Shown here piece by piece: positions 1 through 9,809 of a DNA stretch of 64,000 nucleotides (within the stretch, counting starts at the first letter, position 1; the number at the start of each line of letters is the position of its first letter). Position numbers and translations under genes: made by a program. Source of the stretch: Morganella morganii (GTDB taxonomy: Bacteria > Pseudomonadota > Gammaproteobacteria > Enterobacterales > Enterobacteriaceae); assembly GCF_019402645.1 (NCBI RefSeq), contig NZ_VKKS01000001.1:124001-188000 (forward strand), written 5' to 3'. Under the pieces are notes generated by a model, which was not told where the DNA came from, searched no databases, and saw only the letters and a list, made by a program, of their open reading frames with translations.

Positions 1-172
1 AGGTTCGCTGGTCAGTAAAACTATCCGGACGGCCGGTGCCGGAACCTTGCCGACAACCGGGCCGCTGTTTACCGGCCTGCTGATCGCCACCGTATTGCTG
101 ATCGGCGCACTGACCTTTGTTCCTGCACTGGCACTGGGGCCGGTGGCGGAATTTCTTGATTTACTTAAGTGA
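1..172 (+). CDS. kdpA: KdpA, potassium-transporting ATPase A subunit (3' end only)
   Basis: This is the last 56 codons of a gene that begins upstream of the window, read in the frame starting at base 2. The visible part starts with a loop, [13 protein letters not shown], followed by one hydrophobic segment and the end EFLDLLK. KdpA is the channel-like, K+-selective membrane subunit of the KdpFABC pump. The call rests mainly on kdpB following 16 bases later and on the typical KdpA C-terminus. kdpF, the rest of kdpA and the KdpE-controlled promoter lie outside the window. Confidence 0.93.
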   Translation, partial: GSLVSKTIRTAGAGTLPTTGPLFTGLLIATVLLIGALTFVPALALGPVAEFLDLLK

Positions 173-188
173 TTGACGGGAGAACACC

Positions 189-2237
189 ATGAGTCGTCAG
201 ACACAGCGATTATTTGAACCTGCACTTGTGCGCCGTGCCCTGCCGGATGCGTTCCGGAAGCTCTCGCCGGTGCTGCAGTGGCAGAATCCGGTGATGTTTA
301 TTGTCTGGTGCGGCAGTCTGCTGACCACTCTGCTGGCCGCCGGAATGTTAAGCGGGCTGATCAGCGGTAACGGCGGATTTACGCTCACCATTGCCCTGTG
401 GCTGTGGTTTACTGTGCTGTTTGCCAATTTCGCCGAAGCGCTGGCGGAAGGGCGCAGCAAAGCTCAGGCCGACAGCCTGAAAGGAATGAAAAAAACCAGC
501 TGCGCACGGCGTCTGCACGCTGCACAGCGCGACAGCGGTTTTGATATGGTCTCTGCCGATATACTGCGCAAAGGGGATATGGTTCTGGTTGAAGCGGGGG
601 ATCTGATCCCTTGTGACGGTACTGTGCTGGAAGGCGGCGCTTCCGTGGATGAGAGCGCAATTACCGGCGAATCCGCCCCGGTGATCCGCGAATCCGGCGG
701 CGATTTTGCCTCTGTTACCGGCGGAACCCGGATTCTGTCCGACTGGCTGATTATTGAGTGCAGTGCAAACCCGGGCGACAGCTTTCTTGACCGCATGATC
801 AGCATGGTCGAAGGTGCGAAACGCAGCAAAACGCCGAACGAAATTGCCCTGACCATCCTGCTGGCGGCACTGAGTATTGTATTTCTGCTGGTGGTGGTGA
901 CACTATGGCCGTTTACCGCCTATTCCGGCCATCCGGTCACTCTGACAGTCATGATTGCCCTGCTGGTCTGTCTGATCCCGACCACCATCAGCGGCCTGCT
1001 CTCCGCCATTGGTGTGGCAGGGATGAGCCGCATGCTGGCAGCCAATGTAATTGCCACCAGCGGCCGGGCAGTAGAAGCTGCCGGGGATGTGGATGTGCTG
1101 CTGCTGGATAAAACCGGCACCATTACCCTCGGCAACCGGCAGGCCTCTGCATTCCTGGCGGCACCCGGTGTGGATGAAAGAACCCTGGCGGATGCGGCAC
1201 AGCTGTCATCACTGGCGGATGAAACCCCGGAAGGGCGCAGTATTGTGGTGCTGGCAAAACAGCGTTTCAGCCTGCGGGCACGCAATCTGGAAAGCCTGAA
1301 CGCCACTTTTATCCCGTTCACCGCCCAGACCTGCATGAGTGGCATCAATGTGGACGGGCGCACTATCCGCAAAGGTTCGGTGGATGCTATCCGCCGCTAT
1401 ATAGAGGCAAACCACGGCCATTTCCCGGTACAGGTCGACAAACTGGTGGAAGATGTTGCCCGCAGTGGCGGCACACCGCTGGTGGTGGCGGAAGAGCATC
1501 GTGTGCTCGGGGTGATTGCACTGAAAGACATTGTGAAAGGCGGGATCCGCGAACGCTTTGCACAACTGCGCCAGATGGGGATCAAAACCGTGATGATTAC
1601 GGGGGATAACCGGCTGACCGCCGCTGCGATTGCCGCCGAGGCAGGTGTGGATGATTTCCTGGCTGAAGCTACGCCGGAAGCCAAGCTGGCACTGATCCGT
1701 CAGTATCAGAAAGAAGGGCGGCTGGTGGCGATGACCGGCGACGGCACCAATGATGCTCCCGCACTGGCGCAGGCGGATGTCGCGGTTGCCATGAACTCGG
1801 GCACACAGGCGGCGAAAGAGGCGGGGAACATGGTGGATCTGGACTCCAACCCGACCAAGCTGATTGAGGTGGTGCATATCGGTAAACAGATGCTGATGAC
1901 GCGCGGTTCGCTGACCACGTTCAGTATCTCCAATGATATCGCCAAGTATTTTGCCATTATCCCGGCAGCGTTTGCCGTGACCTATCCGCAGCTGGATGCA
2001 CTCAATATTATGCGTCTGCACTCACCGGATTCCGCCATGTTAAGCGCGGTTATCTTCAACGCCCTGATTATTGTCTTTCTGATCCCGCTGGCGCTGAAAG
2101 GGGTGCCGTATCACGCCCTGAGTGCCGCACAGATGTTACGCCGTAATCTGTGGATCTACGGGCTGGGTGGCCTGGTTGTGCCGTTTATCGGTATAAAATT
2201 GATAGATATGTTACTGACCCTGACAGGGTTAGTATAA
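189..2237 (+). CDS. kdpB: KdpB, K+-transporting P-type ATPase catalytic subunit
   Basis: KdpB is the ATP-hydrolysing subunit of the inner-membrane KdpFABC pump, which scavenges K+ at micromolar concentrations. All P-type ATPase landmarks are present: the TGES actuator motif at about residues 159-162, the phosphorylation motif DKTGT with the acceptor Asp at residue 307 (the E. coli number), and TGDGTNDAP at about 516-524. Hydrophobic segments lie near residues 35-80, 220-275 and at the C-terminus. The length, 682 aa, equals that of E. coli. The ATG has a GGGAGA ribosome binding site. kdpC follows after 9 bases, so translation is probably coupled. Confidence 0.98.
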   Translation: MSRQTQRLFEPALVRRALPDAFRKLSPVLQWQNPVMFIVWCGSLLTTLLAAGMLSGLISGNGGFTLTIALWLWFTVLFANFAEALAEGRSKAQADSLKGMKKTSCARRLHAAQRDSGFDMVSADILRKGDMVLVEAGDLIPCDGTVLEGGASVDESAITGESAPVIRESGGDFASVTGGTRILSDWLIIECSANPGDSFLDRMISMVEGAKRSKTPNEIALTILLAALSIVFLLVVVTLWPFTAYSGHPVTLTVMIALLVCLIPTTISGLLSAIGVAGMSRMLAANVIATSGRAVEAAGDVDVLLLDKTGTITLGNRQASAFLAAPGVDERTLADAAQLSSLADETPEGRSIVVLAKQRFSLRARNLESLNATFIPFTAQTCMSGINVDGRTIRKGSVDAIRRYIEANHGHFPVQVDKLVEDVARSGGTPLVVAEEHRVLGVIALKDIVKGGIRERFAQLRQMGIKTVMITGDNRLTAAAIAAEAGVDDFLAEATPEAKLALIRQYQKEGRLVAMTGDGTNDAPALAQADVAVAMNSGTQAAKEAGNMVDLDSNPTKLIEVVHIGKQMLMTRGSLTTFSISNDIAKYFAIIPAAFAVTYPQLDALNIMRLHSPDSAMLSAVIFNALIIVFLIPLALKGVPYHALSAAQMLRRNLWIYGLGGLVVPFIGIKLIDMLLTLTGLV

Positions 2238-2246
2238 GGATAAACA

Positions 2247-2837
2247 ATGAGTCAGATACGTCCCGCAATCATTATATTTCTGGTTTTGGCACTGGTAACA
2301 GGGGTATTTTATCCTCTGCTGACCACCTCGCTCGGGGAGTGGTGGTTTGCCCGCCGGGCCAACGGTTCACTGATTGAAGTGAATAATGAAGTTAAAGGCT
2401 CGGCACTGATCGGCCAGCAATTCACACAGCCCGGCTATTTTCACGGACGCCCGTCAGAAACGGCGGAGCAGCCGTATAACGCACTGAGCTCCGGCGGCAG
2501 CAACCTGAGCACCGGCAACCCGGAACTGTTACAGCGGGTGGCGCAGCGGGCAGAGGCATTAAGGGCGGAAAACCCGGATGCGTCCCGTTTGGTGCCGGTT
2601 GATCTGGTGACCGCCTCTGCCAGCGGGCTGGATCCGGATATCTCTCCGGAGGCCGCTTACTGGCAGGCTGCGCGTGTTGCCAAAGCGCGTAATATGACAC
2701 AGGCTGAGGTGGAAAAACTGATCCGCGAACATATCACCATCCCGGTGCCTGCTTTTACCGGTGTACCGGTCGTGAATGTGCTGGCACTGAATCTGGCGCT
2801 GGATGCACACACAGAAGACAAAACCAGCCTGAACTAA
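2247..2837 (+). CDS. kdpC: KdpC, K+-transporting ATPase C subunit
   Basis: KdpC is a single-span membrane protein that assembles with KdpA and KdpB and is thought to help nucleotide binding or stabilise the complex. The sequence has one N-terminal transmembrane helix (about residues 5-25), then a periplasmic domain with the family motifs GSALIGQ, FHGRPS and DLVTASASGLDPDISP. Its length, 196 aa, fits the family. It starts with ATG nine bases after kdpB and is followed 15 bases later by kdpD, so the structural and sensor genes are probably co-transcribed. Confidence 0.97.
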   Translation: MSQIRPAIIIFLVLALVTGVFYPLLTTSLGEWWFARRANGSLIEVNNEVKGSALIGQQFTQPGYFHGRPSETAEQPYNALSSGGSNLSTGNPELLQRVAQRAEALRAENPDASRLVPVDLVTASASGLDPDISPEAAYWQAARVAKARNMTQAEVEKLIREHITIPVPAFTGVPVVNVLALNLALDAHTEDKTSLN

Positions 2838-2852
2838 CGGAAGGACAGCATT

Positions 2853-5540
2853 ATGTATGATGAGCCGCTGCGCCCCGATCCTGACCAGTTACTGGCACAG
2901 GTCACAGAGCGCCCGCGCGGAAAACTGAAGATTTTCTTCGGCGCCTGCGCGGGGGTCGGGAAAACCTACGCCATGCTTAAAGAGGCACAGCGGCTGTGTG
3001 AACAGGGCATTGATGTGCTGGCCGGGGTGGTGGAAACCCACGGCCGCAGTGAAACGGCTGCATTGCTGGAAGGGTTGCGCATCCTGCCGCTGAAAAAGCA
3101 CAACTACCGGGGACGGCAGGTTGCCGGGTTTGATCTGGATCGCGCGCTGGCGATCCATCCGGCGGTGATCTTAATGGACGAGCTGGCGCACACCAACATC
3201 CCGGGCGCCCGCCACCCGAAACGCTGGCAGGATGTGGAAGAGCTGCTCAGTGCCGGGATCGATGTCCTCACCACCATTAACGTGCAGCATCTGGAAAGCC
3301 TCAATGACATTGTCGGCGGTGTGACGGGGGTTCGTGTGCGCGAAACTGTGCCGGACCCGGTTTTTGATGCCGCCGATGAAATTGTACTGGTGGACTTAAC
3401 TCCGGACGATTTGCTGGACAGGCTGCGTGAGGGCAAGGTGTATCTGCCGGCACAGGCGGAGCGGGCAATCGAGCATTTTTTCCGCAAAGGCAATCTGCTG
3501 GCACTGCGTGAACTGGCGTTGCGGCGGACCACCGATCGCGTGGATGAACAGATGCGCGCCTGGCGGGAGCGGAAAGGGCAGGAGAAAGTCTGGCACACCC
3601 GGGATGCGATTCTGGTCTGTCTGCGCCCGGACGGCGGCAATGAAAAACTGGTTCGTGCCGCCGCCCGGCTGGCGGCCCGGCTCGGCAGTGACTGGCATGC
3701 GATTTTTGTCGAAACTCCGGCACGGCATAAATTGCCGTCACCGCAGCGGCGCACTATCCTCACCACCCTGTCGCTGGCACAGCAGTTGGGTGCCACCACG
3801 GCAACATTGGCAGAGCCGGAAGAGAGCCGCGCGGTTATCCGTTATGCGCGGGAGAACAACCTCGGCAAAATTATGATCGCCCGTCATGAGCGGACATCCT
3901 GGTGGCGGCGCGACAAATTACAGGAACAACTCAGCCGCAGCTCCGCCGATCTGGACGTGGTGATGATCGCGCCGCAGGACAGACAGCCGGAAAACCGGGA
4001 AAAATTCAGTGACAACCGGCCGTTTCTGGATAAATACAAAACTGATTTGCAGGGCTGTGTTGTCGCGGCACTGATTTGCGCCGTCACCACCCTGATGGCG
4101 CACCACTGGCTGATGGCATTTGATAATGCTAACCTGGTGATGCTCTACATCCTGGGAGTCGTGGTGGTGGCCCGGTTCTGCGGGCGCTGGCCCTCTGTGT
4201 TTGCCACGATTATTAACGTCATCAGTTTTGACCTCTTTCTTATCAACCCGAAAGGGACGCTGGCTGTCTCGGATATGCAGTATCTGCTTACCTTTGCCGT
4301 GATGATGACCGTCGGGCTGGTGATCGGCAGCCTGACCGCTGGTGTCCGCTATCAGGCACGGGTGGCACGTTACCGAGAGCAGCGCACCTGGCATCTGTAT
4401 GAAATGTCGAAAGCACTGGCGGTGGCACGGGAGTGTGATGATATTGCCTCAGTCAGCTGCCACTTTATCGGCCACAGCCTGCATGCCCGCTGTGAAATGC
4501 TGCTGCCGGATGAGCAGGGCAATCTGATCCCGGCCGGGGGCGGGGCGGCGGATAACGGCCGTGATGATGCGATTATCCGCTGGAGTTATGACAAAGGTCA
4601 GCCCGCCGGGTTCGGTACCGGCACACTGCCCGGCGTGCCGTATCAGATCCTGCCGGTCTGCACGACGGAAAAAGTGTACGGCGTGGTGATTGTGGAGCCG
4701 TATAACCGCCGTCAGTTGCTGATCCCGGAACAGCAGCGGTTGCTGGAAACCCTGATCCTGCTGGCGGCCGGTGCGCTGGAACGCCGCACTCTGACAGAGC
4801 GCGAGGCACAGTCGCGGCTGGTCAGTGAACGTGAACAGGTGCGTAATTCGCTTCTGGCAGCGCTGTCCCATGATCTGCGCACACCGCTGACGGTGCTGTT
4901 TGGTCAGGCGGAGATCCTGACTCTGGATCTGACCAGTGAAGGTTCACCGTATGCCGCACAGGCCAATGAGATCCGTCAGCATATCCTCAGTACCACGCGG
5001 CTGGTTAATAACCTGCTGGATATGGCGCGGATCCAGTCCGGCGGCTTTAATCTCAATAAAGAGTGGCTGCCGCCGGAAGAGGTGATCGGCAGCGCTCTGC
5101 AAATGCTGAAACCGCGTTTTGACACAGATTCCGTGCAGATTGACCTCAATGACCCGATGCAGCTTATCTGTGTTGACGGACCGTTGTTTGAGCGGGTGTT
5201 GATCAATCTGCTGGAGAATGCGATAAAATACGCCGGGCCGCAGGCACAGATTGGTATCCGCTCGCGGTTGTCGGACAATATGATTGATATTGAGGTGTGG
5301 GATAACGGCCCGGGCATCCCGGACGGACAGGAAGCTCAGATATTTGAGAAATTTTCGCGTGGTCAGAAAGAATCCGCTATCCCGGGGATCGGCCTCGGGC
5401 TGGCTATCTGCCGGGCCATTGCGGAAGTGCACGGCGGTACTATTTTGGCCGGAAACCGCGACGGGGGTGGCGCAAGCTTCCATATCCGTCTACCCTGTGA
5501 AGATCCGCCTGTGATTGATGAAGATGATAACCCGCAGTGA
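2853..5540 (+). CDS. kdpD: KdpD, K+-responsive sensor histidine kinase
   Basis: KdpD is the membrane sensor kinase that turns on kdpFABC when K+ is limiting. Domains in order: an N-terminal KdpD domain with a Walker A motif, GACAGVGKT (residues 30-38); a Usp-like domain (about 250-370); four closely spaced transmembrane helices (about 400-500); a GAF-like region; a HisKA domain with the phospho-accepting His at residue 673 in LSHDLRTPLT; and an HATPase_c domain with N box (ENAIKYA, near 787) and G boxes (DNGPGIPDG, GIGLGLAI). The length, 895 aa, matches E. coli (894). Its TGA overlaps the GTG start of kdpE, so the two are translationally coupled. Confidence 0.98.
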   Translation: MYDEPLRPDPDQLLAQVTERPRGKLKIFFGACAGVGKTYAMLKEAQRLCEQGIDVLAGVVETHGRSETAALLEGLRILPLKKHNYRGRQVAGFDLDRALAIHPAVILMDELAHTNIPGARHPKRWQDVEELLSAGIDVLTTINVQHLESLNDIVGGVTGVRVRETVPDPVFDAADEIVLVDLTPDDLLDRLREGKVYLPAQAERAIEHFFRKGNLLALRELALRRTTDRVDEQMRAWRERKGQEKVWHTRDAILVCLRPDGGNEKLVRAAARLAARLGSDWHAIFVETPARHKLPSPQRRTILTTLSLAQQLGATTATLAEPEESRAVIRYARENNLGKIMIARHERTSWWRRDKLQEQLSRSSADLDVVMIAPQDRQPENREKFSDNRPFLDKYKTDLQGCVVAALICAVTTLMAHHWLMAFDNANLVMLYILGVVVVARFCGRWPSVFATIINVISFDLFLINPKGTLAVSDMQYLLTFAVMMTVGLVIGSLTAGVRYQARVARYREQRTWHLYEMSKALAVARECDDIASVSCHFIGHSLHARCEMLLPDEQGNLIPAGGGAADNGRDDAIIRWSYDKGQPAGFGTGTLPGVPYQILPVCTTEKVYGVVIVEPYNRRQLLIPEQQRLLETLILLAAGALERRTLTEREAQSRLVSEREQVRNSLLAALSHDLRTPLTVLFGQAEILTLDLTSEGSPYAAQANEIRQHILSTTRLVNNLLDMARIQSGGFNLNKEWLPPEEVIGSALQMLKPRFDTDSVQIDLNDPMQLICVDGPLFERVLINLLENAIKYAGPQAQIGIRSRLSDNMIDIEVWDNGPGIPDGQEAQIFEKFSRGQKESAIPGIGLGLAICRAIAEVHGGTILAGNRDGGGASFHIRLPCEDPPVIDEDDNPQ

Positions 5541-6220
5541 CCACTGTATTGATTGTTGAAGATGAAAAAGGGATCCGCCGCCTTCTGCGCACCGCGCTGG
5601 AAGGGGATTCTGTGCGTGTGTTTGAGGCGGAAGACTTGGCGCGCGGACTGGTGGAAGCGGCGACCCGCAAACCGGATCTGGTTATTCTCGATCTCGGTCT
5701 GCCGGACGGTGACGGCATCACCTTTGTGCAGGAATTCCGTCAGTGGAGTTCCGTGCCGGTGCTGGTACTCTCTGCCCGTGACAGTGAGCATGATAAAATC
5801 GCCGCCCTGGATGCCGGGGCGGATGACTATATGACTAAACCCTTTGGTGTCGGGGAGTTACAGGCGCGGCTGCGGGTGCTGATGCGCCGCTGCCCCGGCA
5901 GTGAAAAGAATGATCCCGTTTATGAGTTCGGGGATATCCGCGTGGATATCGCCGGACGTCAGGTCAGCAAGGGCGGGGAGGAAGTGCATCTCACGCCGAC
6001 AGAATTCCGCCTGCTGACTATTCTTATCGGCCACAGCGGCAAAGTGCTGACTCAGCGGCAACTGCTCAATGAAGTGTGGGGGCCGAATGCTGTCGAACAC
6101 GCGCATTATCTGCGTATTTACATGGGGCATCTGCGTCAGAAACTGGAAACTGACCCGGCCCGTCCGCAGCATTTCATCACCGAAACCGGTATTGGTTACC
6201 GGTTTGTATCCATTCCCTGA
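5537..6220 (+). CDS. kdpE: KdpE, OmpR-family response regulator of the kdp operon
   Basis: KdpE is the DNA-binding partner of KdpD. It has a receiver domain (about residues 1-115) with phospho-acceptor Asp52 in LDLGLPDG, acidic-pocket residues EDE near position 8 and the conserved Lys of MTKPF. An OmpR-type winged-helix domain follows (about 125-225, with HLTPTEFRLL and HYLRIYMGHLRQKLE). It starts at a GTG that overlaps the kdpD stop in the arrangement GTGA; no other start is plausible. The length is 227 aa. No convincing terminator hairpin follows. Confidence 0.97.
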   Translation: MTTVLIVEDEKGIRRLLRTALEGDSVRVFEAEDLARGLVEAATRKPDLVILDLGLPDGDGITFVQEFRQWSSVPVLVLSARDSEHDKIAALDAGADDYMTKPFGVGELQARLRVLMRRCPGSEKNDPVYEFGDIRVDIAGRQVSKGGEEVHLTPTEFRLLTILIGHSGKVLTQRQLLNEVWGPNAVEHAHYLRIYMGHLRQKLETDPARPQHFITETGIGYRFVSIP

Positions 6221-6388
6221 ATACTCTCTCCGGCTTATTTTTTTTACCCCCGTCACTGTTATAGGAAAACTGTTATGTTTTCCGGCGATTTTTATCGTTT
6301 ACATCAAAAAATTGTCATTTTGTGCGCTTTATAGTGAAACCAGGTGATACAGACCAACGGATTTTTAAGTACCTAAAAGGAGTTAGTT

Positions 6389-7729
6389 ATGGATTTTGCT
6401 ATCCAGCTTGTCGTGGTATTGATCTGTCTGTTTTACGGGGCGCGGAAAGGCGGGATTGCCCTGGGGTTACTGGGCGGGATTGGCCTGGTACTGCTGGTTT
6501 TTGTTTTCCACCTGAAGCCCGGAAAGCCGCCGGTGGATGTGATGCTGGTGATTATTGCGGTAGTGGCAGCATCGGCTACTTTACAGGCGTCCGGGGGACT
6601 GGATGTGATGCTGCAAATAGCGGAACGTCTGCTGCGGCGTAACCCGAAATATGTCTCGATTGTGGCACCGTTTGTGACCTGTCTGCTGACGATTCTGTGT
6701 GGTACCGGCCATGTCGTCTATACCATCTTACCTATCATTTATGATGTCGCGATTAAAAATAATATCCGTCCGGAAAGGCCGATGGCGGCCAGTACAATAG
6801 GCTCCCAGATGGGGATAATTGCCAGCCCGGTGTCTGTTGCGGTGGTTTCCCTGGTCGCGATGCTGGGGGATGTGACCTTAAACGGTAAGCATCTGGGGTT
6901 TGTTGACCTGCTGGCGATCACCATTCCGTCCACTCTGATCGGGATACTGTGTATCGGGATATTCAGCTGGTATCGCGGGAAAGATCTGGATAAGGATCCG
7001 GAATTTCAGACGTTTATCTCAAAACCTGAAAACCGGGAATATGTTTACGGCGATACTGCCACGCTGCTCAATAAAAAATTACCCGCCAGTAACTGGCTGG
7101 CGATGTGGATCTTCCTGGCTTCCATCGCGGTTGTGGCATCTCTGGGGGCATTTCCGTGGCTGCGGCCGGTCTTTGACGGAAAACCGTTATCGATGGTTTT
7201 GGTAATTCAGATCTTTATGCTGCTGGCCGGCGCGCTGATTATCATTTTTACGGATACTAAACCTGCATCGATTTCGAAAAATGAAGTGTTCCGCTCGGGA
7301 ATGATTGCGATAGTGGCGGTTTACGGTATCGCGTGGATGGCGGAAACCATGTTCGGTGCTCACCTTGAGCAGATTGAGAGTGTGCTGGGATCCCTGGTCA
7401 AAGAGTATCCGTGGGCTTATGCGGTGGTTCTGCTGCTGGTGTCCAAGTTTGTGAACTCTCAGGCAGCCGCTCTGGCGGCGGTGGTTCCGCTGGCGCTGGC
7501 TATCGGGGTGAATCCTGCCTATATCGTGGCATCCGCACCGGCCTGCTATGGCTACTACATTCTGCCGACCTACCCGAGTGACCTGGCAGCGATCCAGTTT
7601 GACCGTTCAGGTACCACCAAAATCGGCCGCTTTGTGATTAACCACAGCTTTATTGTGCCGGGCCTGATTGGTGTCGGGGTCTCCTGCGTGTTCGGCTGGG
7701 TTTTTTCCGCCATGTACGGTTTTCTCTGA
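6389..7729 (+). CDS. dcuB: DcuB, anaerobic C4-dicarboxylate transporter
   Basis: DcuB is an inner-membrane fumarate/succinate antiporter used in anaerobic fumarate respiration. In E. coli it also acts as a co-sensor with DcuS. The 446-aa protein is hydrophobic throughout. It has the family signatures [16 protein letters not shown] near the N-terminus, [34 protein letters not shown] and, late in the protein, [20 protein letters not shown]. It closely resembles E. coli DcuB, more so than DcuA or DcuC. An AAAGGAG ribosome binding site precedes the ATG. No fumarase gene is next to it, unlike E. coli, where fumB follows. I looked for an FNR box upstream and found only one weak half-site. Confidence 0.95.
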   Translation: MDFAIQLVVVLICLFYGARKGGIALGLLGGIGLVLLVFVFHLKPGKPPVDVMLVIIAVVAASATLQASGGLDVMLQIAERLLRRNPKYVSIVAPFVTCLLTILCGTGHVVYTILPIIYDVAIKNNIRPERPMAASTIGSQMGIIASPVSVAVVSLVAMLGDVTLNGKHLGFVDLLAITIPSTLIGILCIGIFSWYRGKDLDKDPEFQTFISKPENREYVYGDTATLLNKKLPASNWLAMWIFLASIAVVASLGAFPWLRPVFDGKPLSMVLVIQIFMLLAGALIIIFTDTKPASISKNEVFRSGMIAIVAVYGIAWMAETMFGAHLEQIESVLGSLVKEYPWAYAVVLLLVSKFVNSQAAALAAVVPLALAIGVNPAYIVASAPACYGYYILPTYPSDLAAIQFDRSGTTKIGRFVINHSFIVPGLIGVGVSCVFGWVFSAMYGFL

Positions 7730-7748
7730 TACTGATTGTCAGCACAGC

Positions 7749-7774
7749 GATAACGGGCAGTTTTGCCCGTTATC
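7749..7774. terminator. Perfect stem-loop between convergent dcuB and chemoreceptor genes
   Basis: An 11-bp perfect inverted repeat (GATAACGGGCA, loop GTTT, TGCCCGTTATC) lies between the 3' ends of dcuB and the minus-strand chemoreceptor gene. The position fits a bidirectional terminator, but no U-run follows on either strand. It may therefore act as a 3'-end stabilising hairpin rather than a classical intrinsic terminator. Confidence 0.5.
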
Positions 7775-7787
7775 TGCCGGATAATCA

Positions 7788-9356
7788 TCAGGATTCGGAA
7801 GACGATGCTCTGGTGAGCTGAAATACGCCGACCATCTCATTGAGTGTACCTGCCTGCTCATTCAGAGAAGAAGCGGCGGCGACAGACTGTTCCACCAGGG
7901 TGGCATTCTGCTGGGTGGCAGAATCAATCAGCCCGATAGCGCTGTTGATCTGGGTGATCCCGTCAGTCTGCTCATGGCTGGCGTGGCCGATTTCATGCAG
8001 TAAATCATCCATCTGGCTGACATTGCTGATAATACCGCGCAGTGATTCTGCGGCTTCCTCCACCAGCTGTAATCCCTCGCGGGTCTGGCCGGCAGAGTTT
8101 TCAATCAGTGTGCGGATTTCACCGGCGGAATCGGCACTGCGCTGCGCCAGCAGACGGACTTCACCGGCAACCACGGCAAAACCGCGTCCGTGCTCTCCGG
8201 CTCTGGCCGCTTCCACAGCGGCATTCAGCGCCAGAATGTTGGTCTGGAAGGCAATGGAATCAATCAGGTTGATAATGTCTGACATCCGGGTGGCGGTGGT
8301 ATTGATAGTGCGGATTTTATCCGTCACCTGCTCCATCATCTCACCATTATGTTTCACCACCCCGGCGGTATCTGCCGACAACGTGGTCGCCTTAACGGTG
8401 TTTGCGGCGGTGTTTTTTACTGTCGCGGTGATCTGTTCCATTGAGGCAGCGGTTTCTTCCACAGAAGCGGCCTGTTCTTCCGTGCGGGCGGCCAGGTTCT
8501 GGTTGCCGGCGACGATCTGCTCTGCGGTGGCAGACAGGCTTACCGCACCGTTTTTCACCTCAGTCACGATATCCTGCAAATGCACCTGCATTTCGGACAG
8601 CGCATTAAGCAGCACCCCGGTTTCATCAAGGTGCATGACGTTTATCTTCTGTGTCAGATCCCCCTGTGCAATGGCACGGGCAATACTGACGGCTTTGTCC
8701 AGCGGACGGGTGATACTGAGCACAATAATCCGCGCCAGTAAGGCACTGACAATGGTACTGATGATGGTCAGGCTGATCAGCAGGAGGCGGTTGGCTTTGA
8801 AATTACTTTCCACCTGATTTCCCGCCTCTTTCATATGCGCATTCTGAATAGCGATCAACTGCATCACGTTATCGCGGTAAGCGCGCTGAATACCGGCGGT
8901 GGTATTCACCATCTCATTGATTGCAGAGGCTTCATCACCATTTTGGGAGAACTGCACCATACGGCGCTGTGAGGTGAGGTATTGCTGGCGGACAGAGCGG
9001 ATCTCTCTCAGGATATTCTGAGATGCATCATCCTTCAGCGTCTCATTAAATTCATCCAGAATCAGAGTGATTTTTTTACTGGTTTCAGAGGCACCGGCCG
9101 CCAGCTGACGAAGTTGCGGGTTTTTGTCATCCAGCAGCAGAAGCTGTTGAATACCGACAAAATCATGAAAATAATCAATCAGTAAGTTTGCTTTGACCGT
9201 GACCGGATAATCCTTGTCAAGGATATCGCGTATACCGTCATCGGCTTTGTTCAGACTGATAACAGACAGTGTGGCGCTGATAATCATCAGCAGAATGGAA
9301 AAGCCGAAAGCCACAAAGAGTTTCGTACTGATTTTAATGCTGCGCAGAAGCATCAT
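7788..9356 (-). CDS. Methyl-accepting chemotaxis protein (transmembrane chemoreceptor)
   Basis: This is a Tsr/Tar-type chemoreceptor of 522 aa. Transmembrane helix 1 is near residues 13-33, a four-helix-bundle-sized periplasmic sensor spans about 34-190, helix 2 is near 191-213, a HAMP domain follows to about 266, and then comes the long coiled-coil signalling domain with the invariant hairpin tip ([27 protein letters not shown]). The C-terminus ends SSSES, so it has no NWETF-type tether for CheR/CheB and is probably a low-abundance-type receptor. Ligand unknown. Two in-frame ATGs are adjacent; GGAGG sits about 4 nt before the second (9353), which may be the real start. A sigma-28 promoter lies directly upstream. 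Confidence 0.95.
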   Translation of the reverse strand: MMLLRSIKISTKLFVAFGFSILLMIISATLSVISLNKADDGIRDILDKDYPVTVKANLLIDYFHDFVGIQQLLLLDDKNPQLRQLAAGASETSKKITLILDEFNETLKDDASQNILREIRSVRQQYLTSQRRMVQFSQNGDEASAINEMVNTTAGIQRAYRDNVMQLIAIQNAHMKEAGNQVESNFKANRLLLISLTIISTIVSALLARIIVLSITRPLDKAVSIARAIAQGDLTQKINVMHLDETGVLLNALSEMQVHLQDIVTEVKNGAVSLSATAEQIVAGNQNLAARTEEQAASVEETAASMEQITATVKNTAANTVKATTLSADTAGVVKHNGEMMEQVTDKIRTINTTATRMSDIINLIDSIAFQTNILALNAAVEAARAGEHGRGFAVVAGEVRLLAQRSADSAGEIRTLIENSAGQTREGLQLVEEAAESLRGIISNVSQMDDLLHEIGHASHEQTDGITQINSAIGLIDSATQQNATLVEQSVAAASSLNEQAGTLNEMVGVFQLTRASSSES

Positions 9357-9809
9357 TCCTCCGGATACTCAGTAAATGACTATTTATCGGAAACTATAGG
9401 GAAAACTTTATCAATTAATTAAATTAATTCATACGAATCTGCGGATAACTGCTGAAATAACAATATGTTGGTAAGGTTATTTTTTCTGAGATGAGCTTTG
9501 TCAGTGATATTTTCAGTGCTTAATACCTTTGTTTTATATTTTGTTGATGTTTTGTGCTGAATTTTTATGTGAGAGTTACATAAAACATGAGGTAACAAAG
9601 CACAGACTTCTCATGTTTGTCTGTCAAAAATTACGGATATTTTGCTGAAAAATAAGAATTATTTTATTTTTTATCCCGGTACGGAGAATAGACGTGTTCC
9701 TGTCCGGGGGAAATAGGATGGATTTTATGCTGCCGATTTACTGGTTGATTTTATAATCAGATCATAAGGTACCGTTAAGTACATTTTGACACCAATCAAA
9801 GAGGCCAGA
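9357..9809. other. Divergent AT-rich intergenic region, chemoreceptor / amidohydrolase
   Basis: About 450 bases without a credible gene. The left edge holds the sigma-28 promoter described separately. At 9565-9583 there is an imperfect palindrome, TTATGTGA-GAG-TTACATAA, with one mismatch between the arms. It resembles a CRP or FNR-family site only loosely and could be an operator for the amidohydrolase. No clear sigma-70 promoter was assigned for the plus-strand gene. Confidence 0.45.
9384..9410 (-). promoter_or_regulatory. Sigma-28 (FliA) promoter of the chemoreceptor gene
   Basis: On the minus strand the sequence reads TAAAGTTT, then 11 bases, then TCCGATAA. The enterobacterial FliA consensus is TAAAGTTT-N11-GCCGATAA, so 15 of 16 specified bases match with exact spacing. 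It lies about 28 bases upstream of the chemoreceptor start, which is right for a short leader. The gene is therefore predicted to be a class-3 flagellar-regulon member. Confidence 0.9.

Noticed and set aside
1209-2021. Long minus-strand open frames inside kdpB and other GC-rich genes
   Set aside because: Shadow frames of strongly conserved genes on the other strand, with His/Arg/Pro-rich low-quality translations.
6280-6320. Possible FNR box before dcuB
   Set aside because: Only one half-site (ATCAA) is good; the other half does not match TTGAT at the required spacing.
7840-8817. 325-codon plus-strand frame inside the chemoreceptor gene
   Set aside because: Antisense shadow, Ser/Ala/Thr-rich without homology; the minus-strand chemoreceptor is unmistakable.
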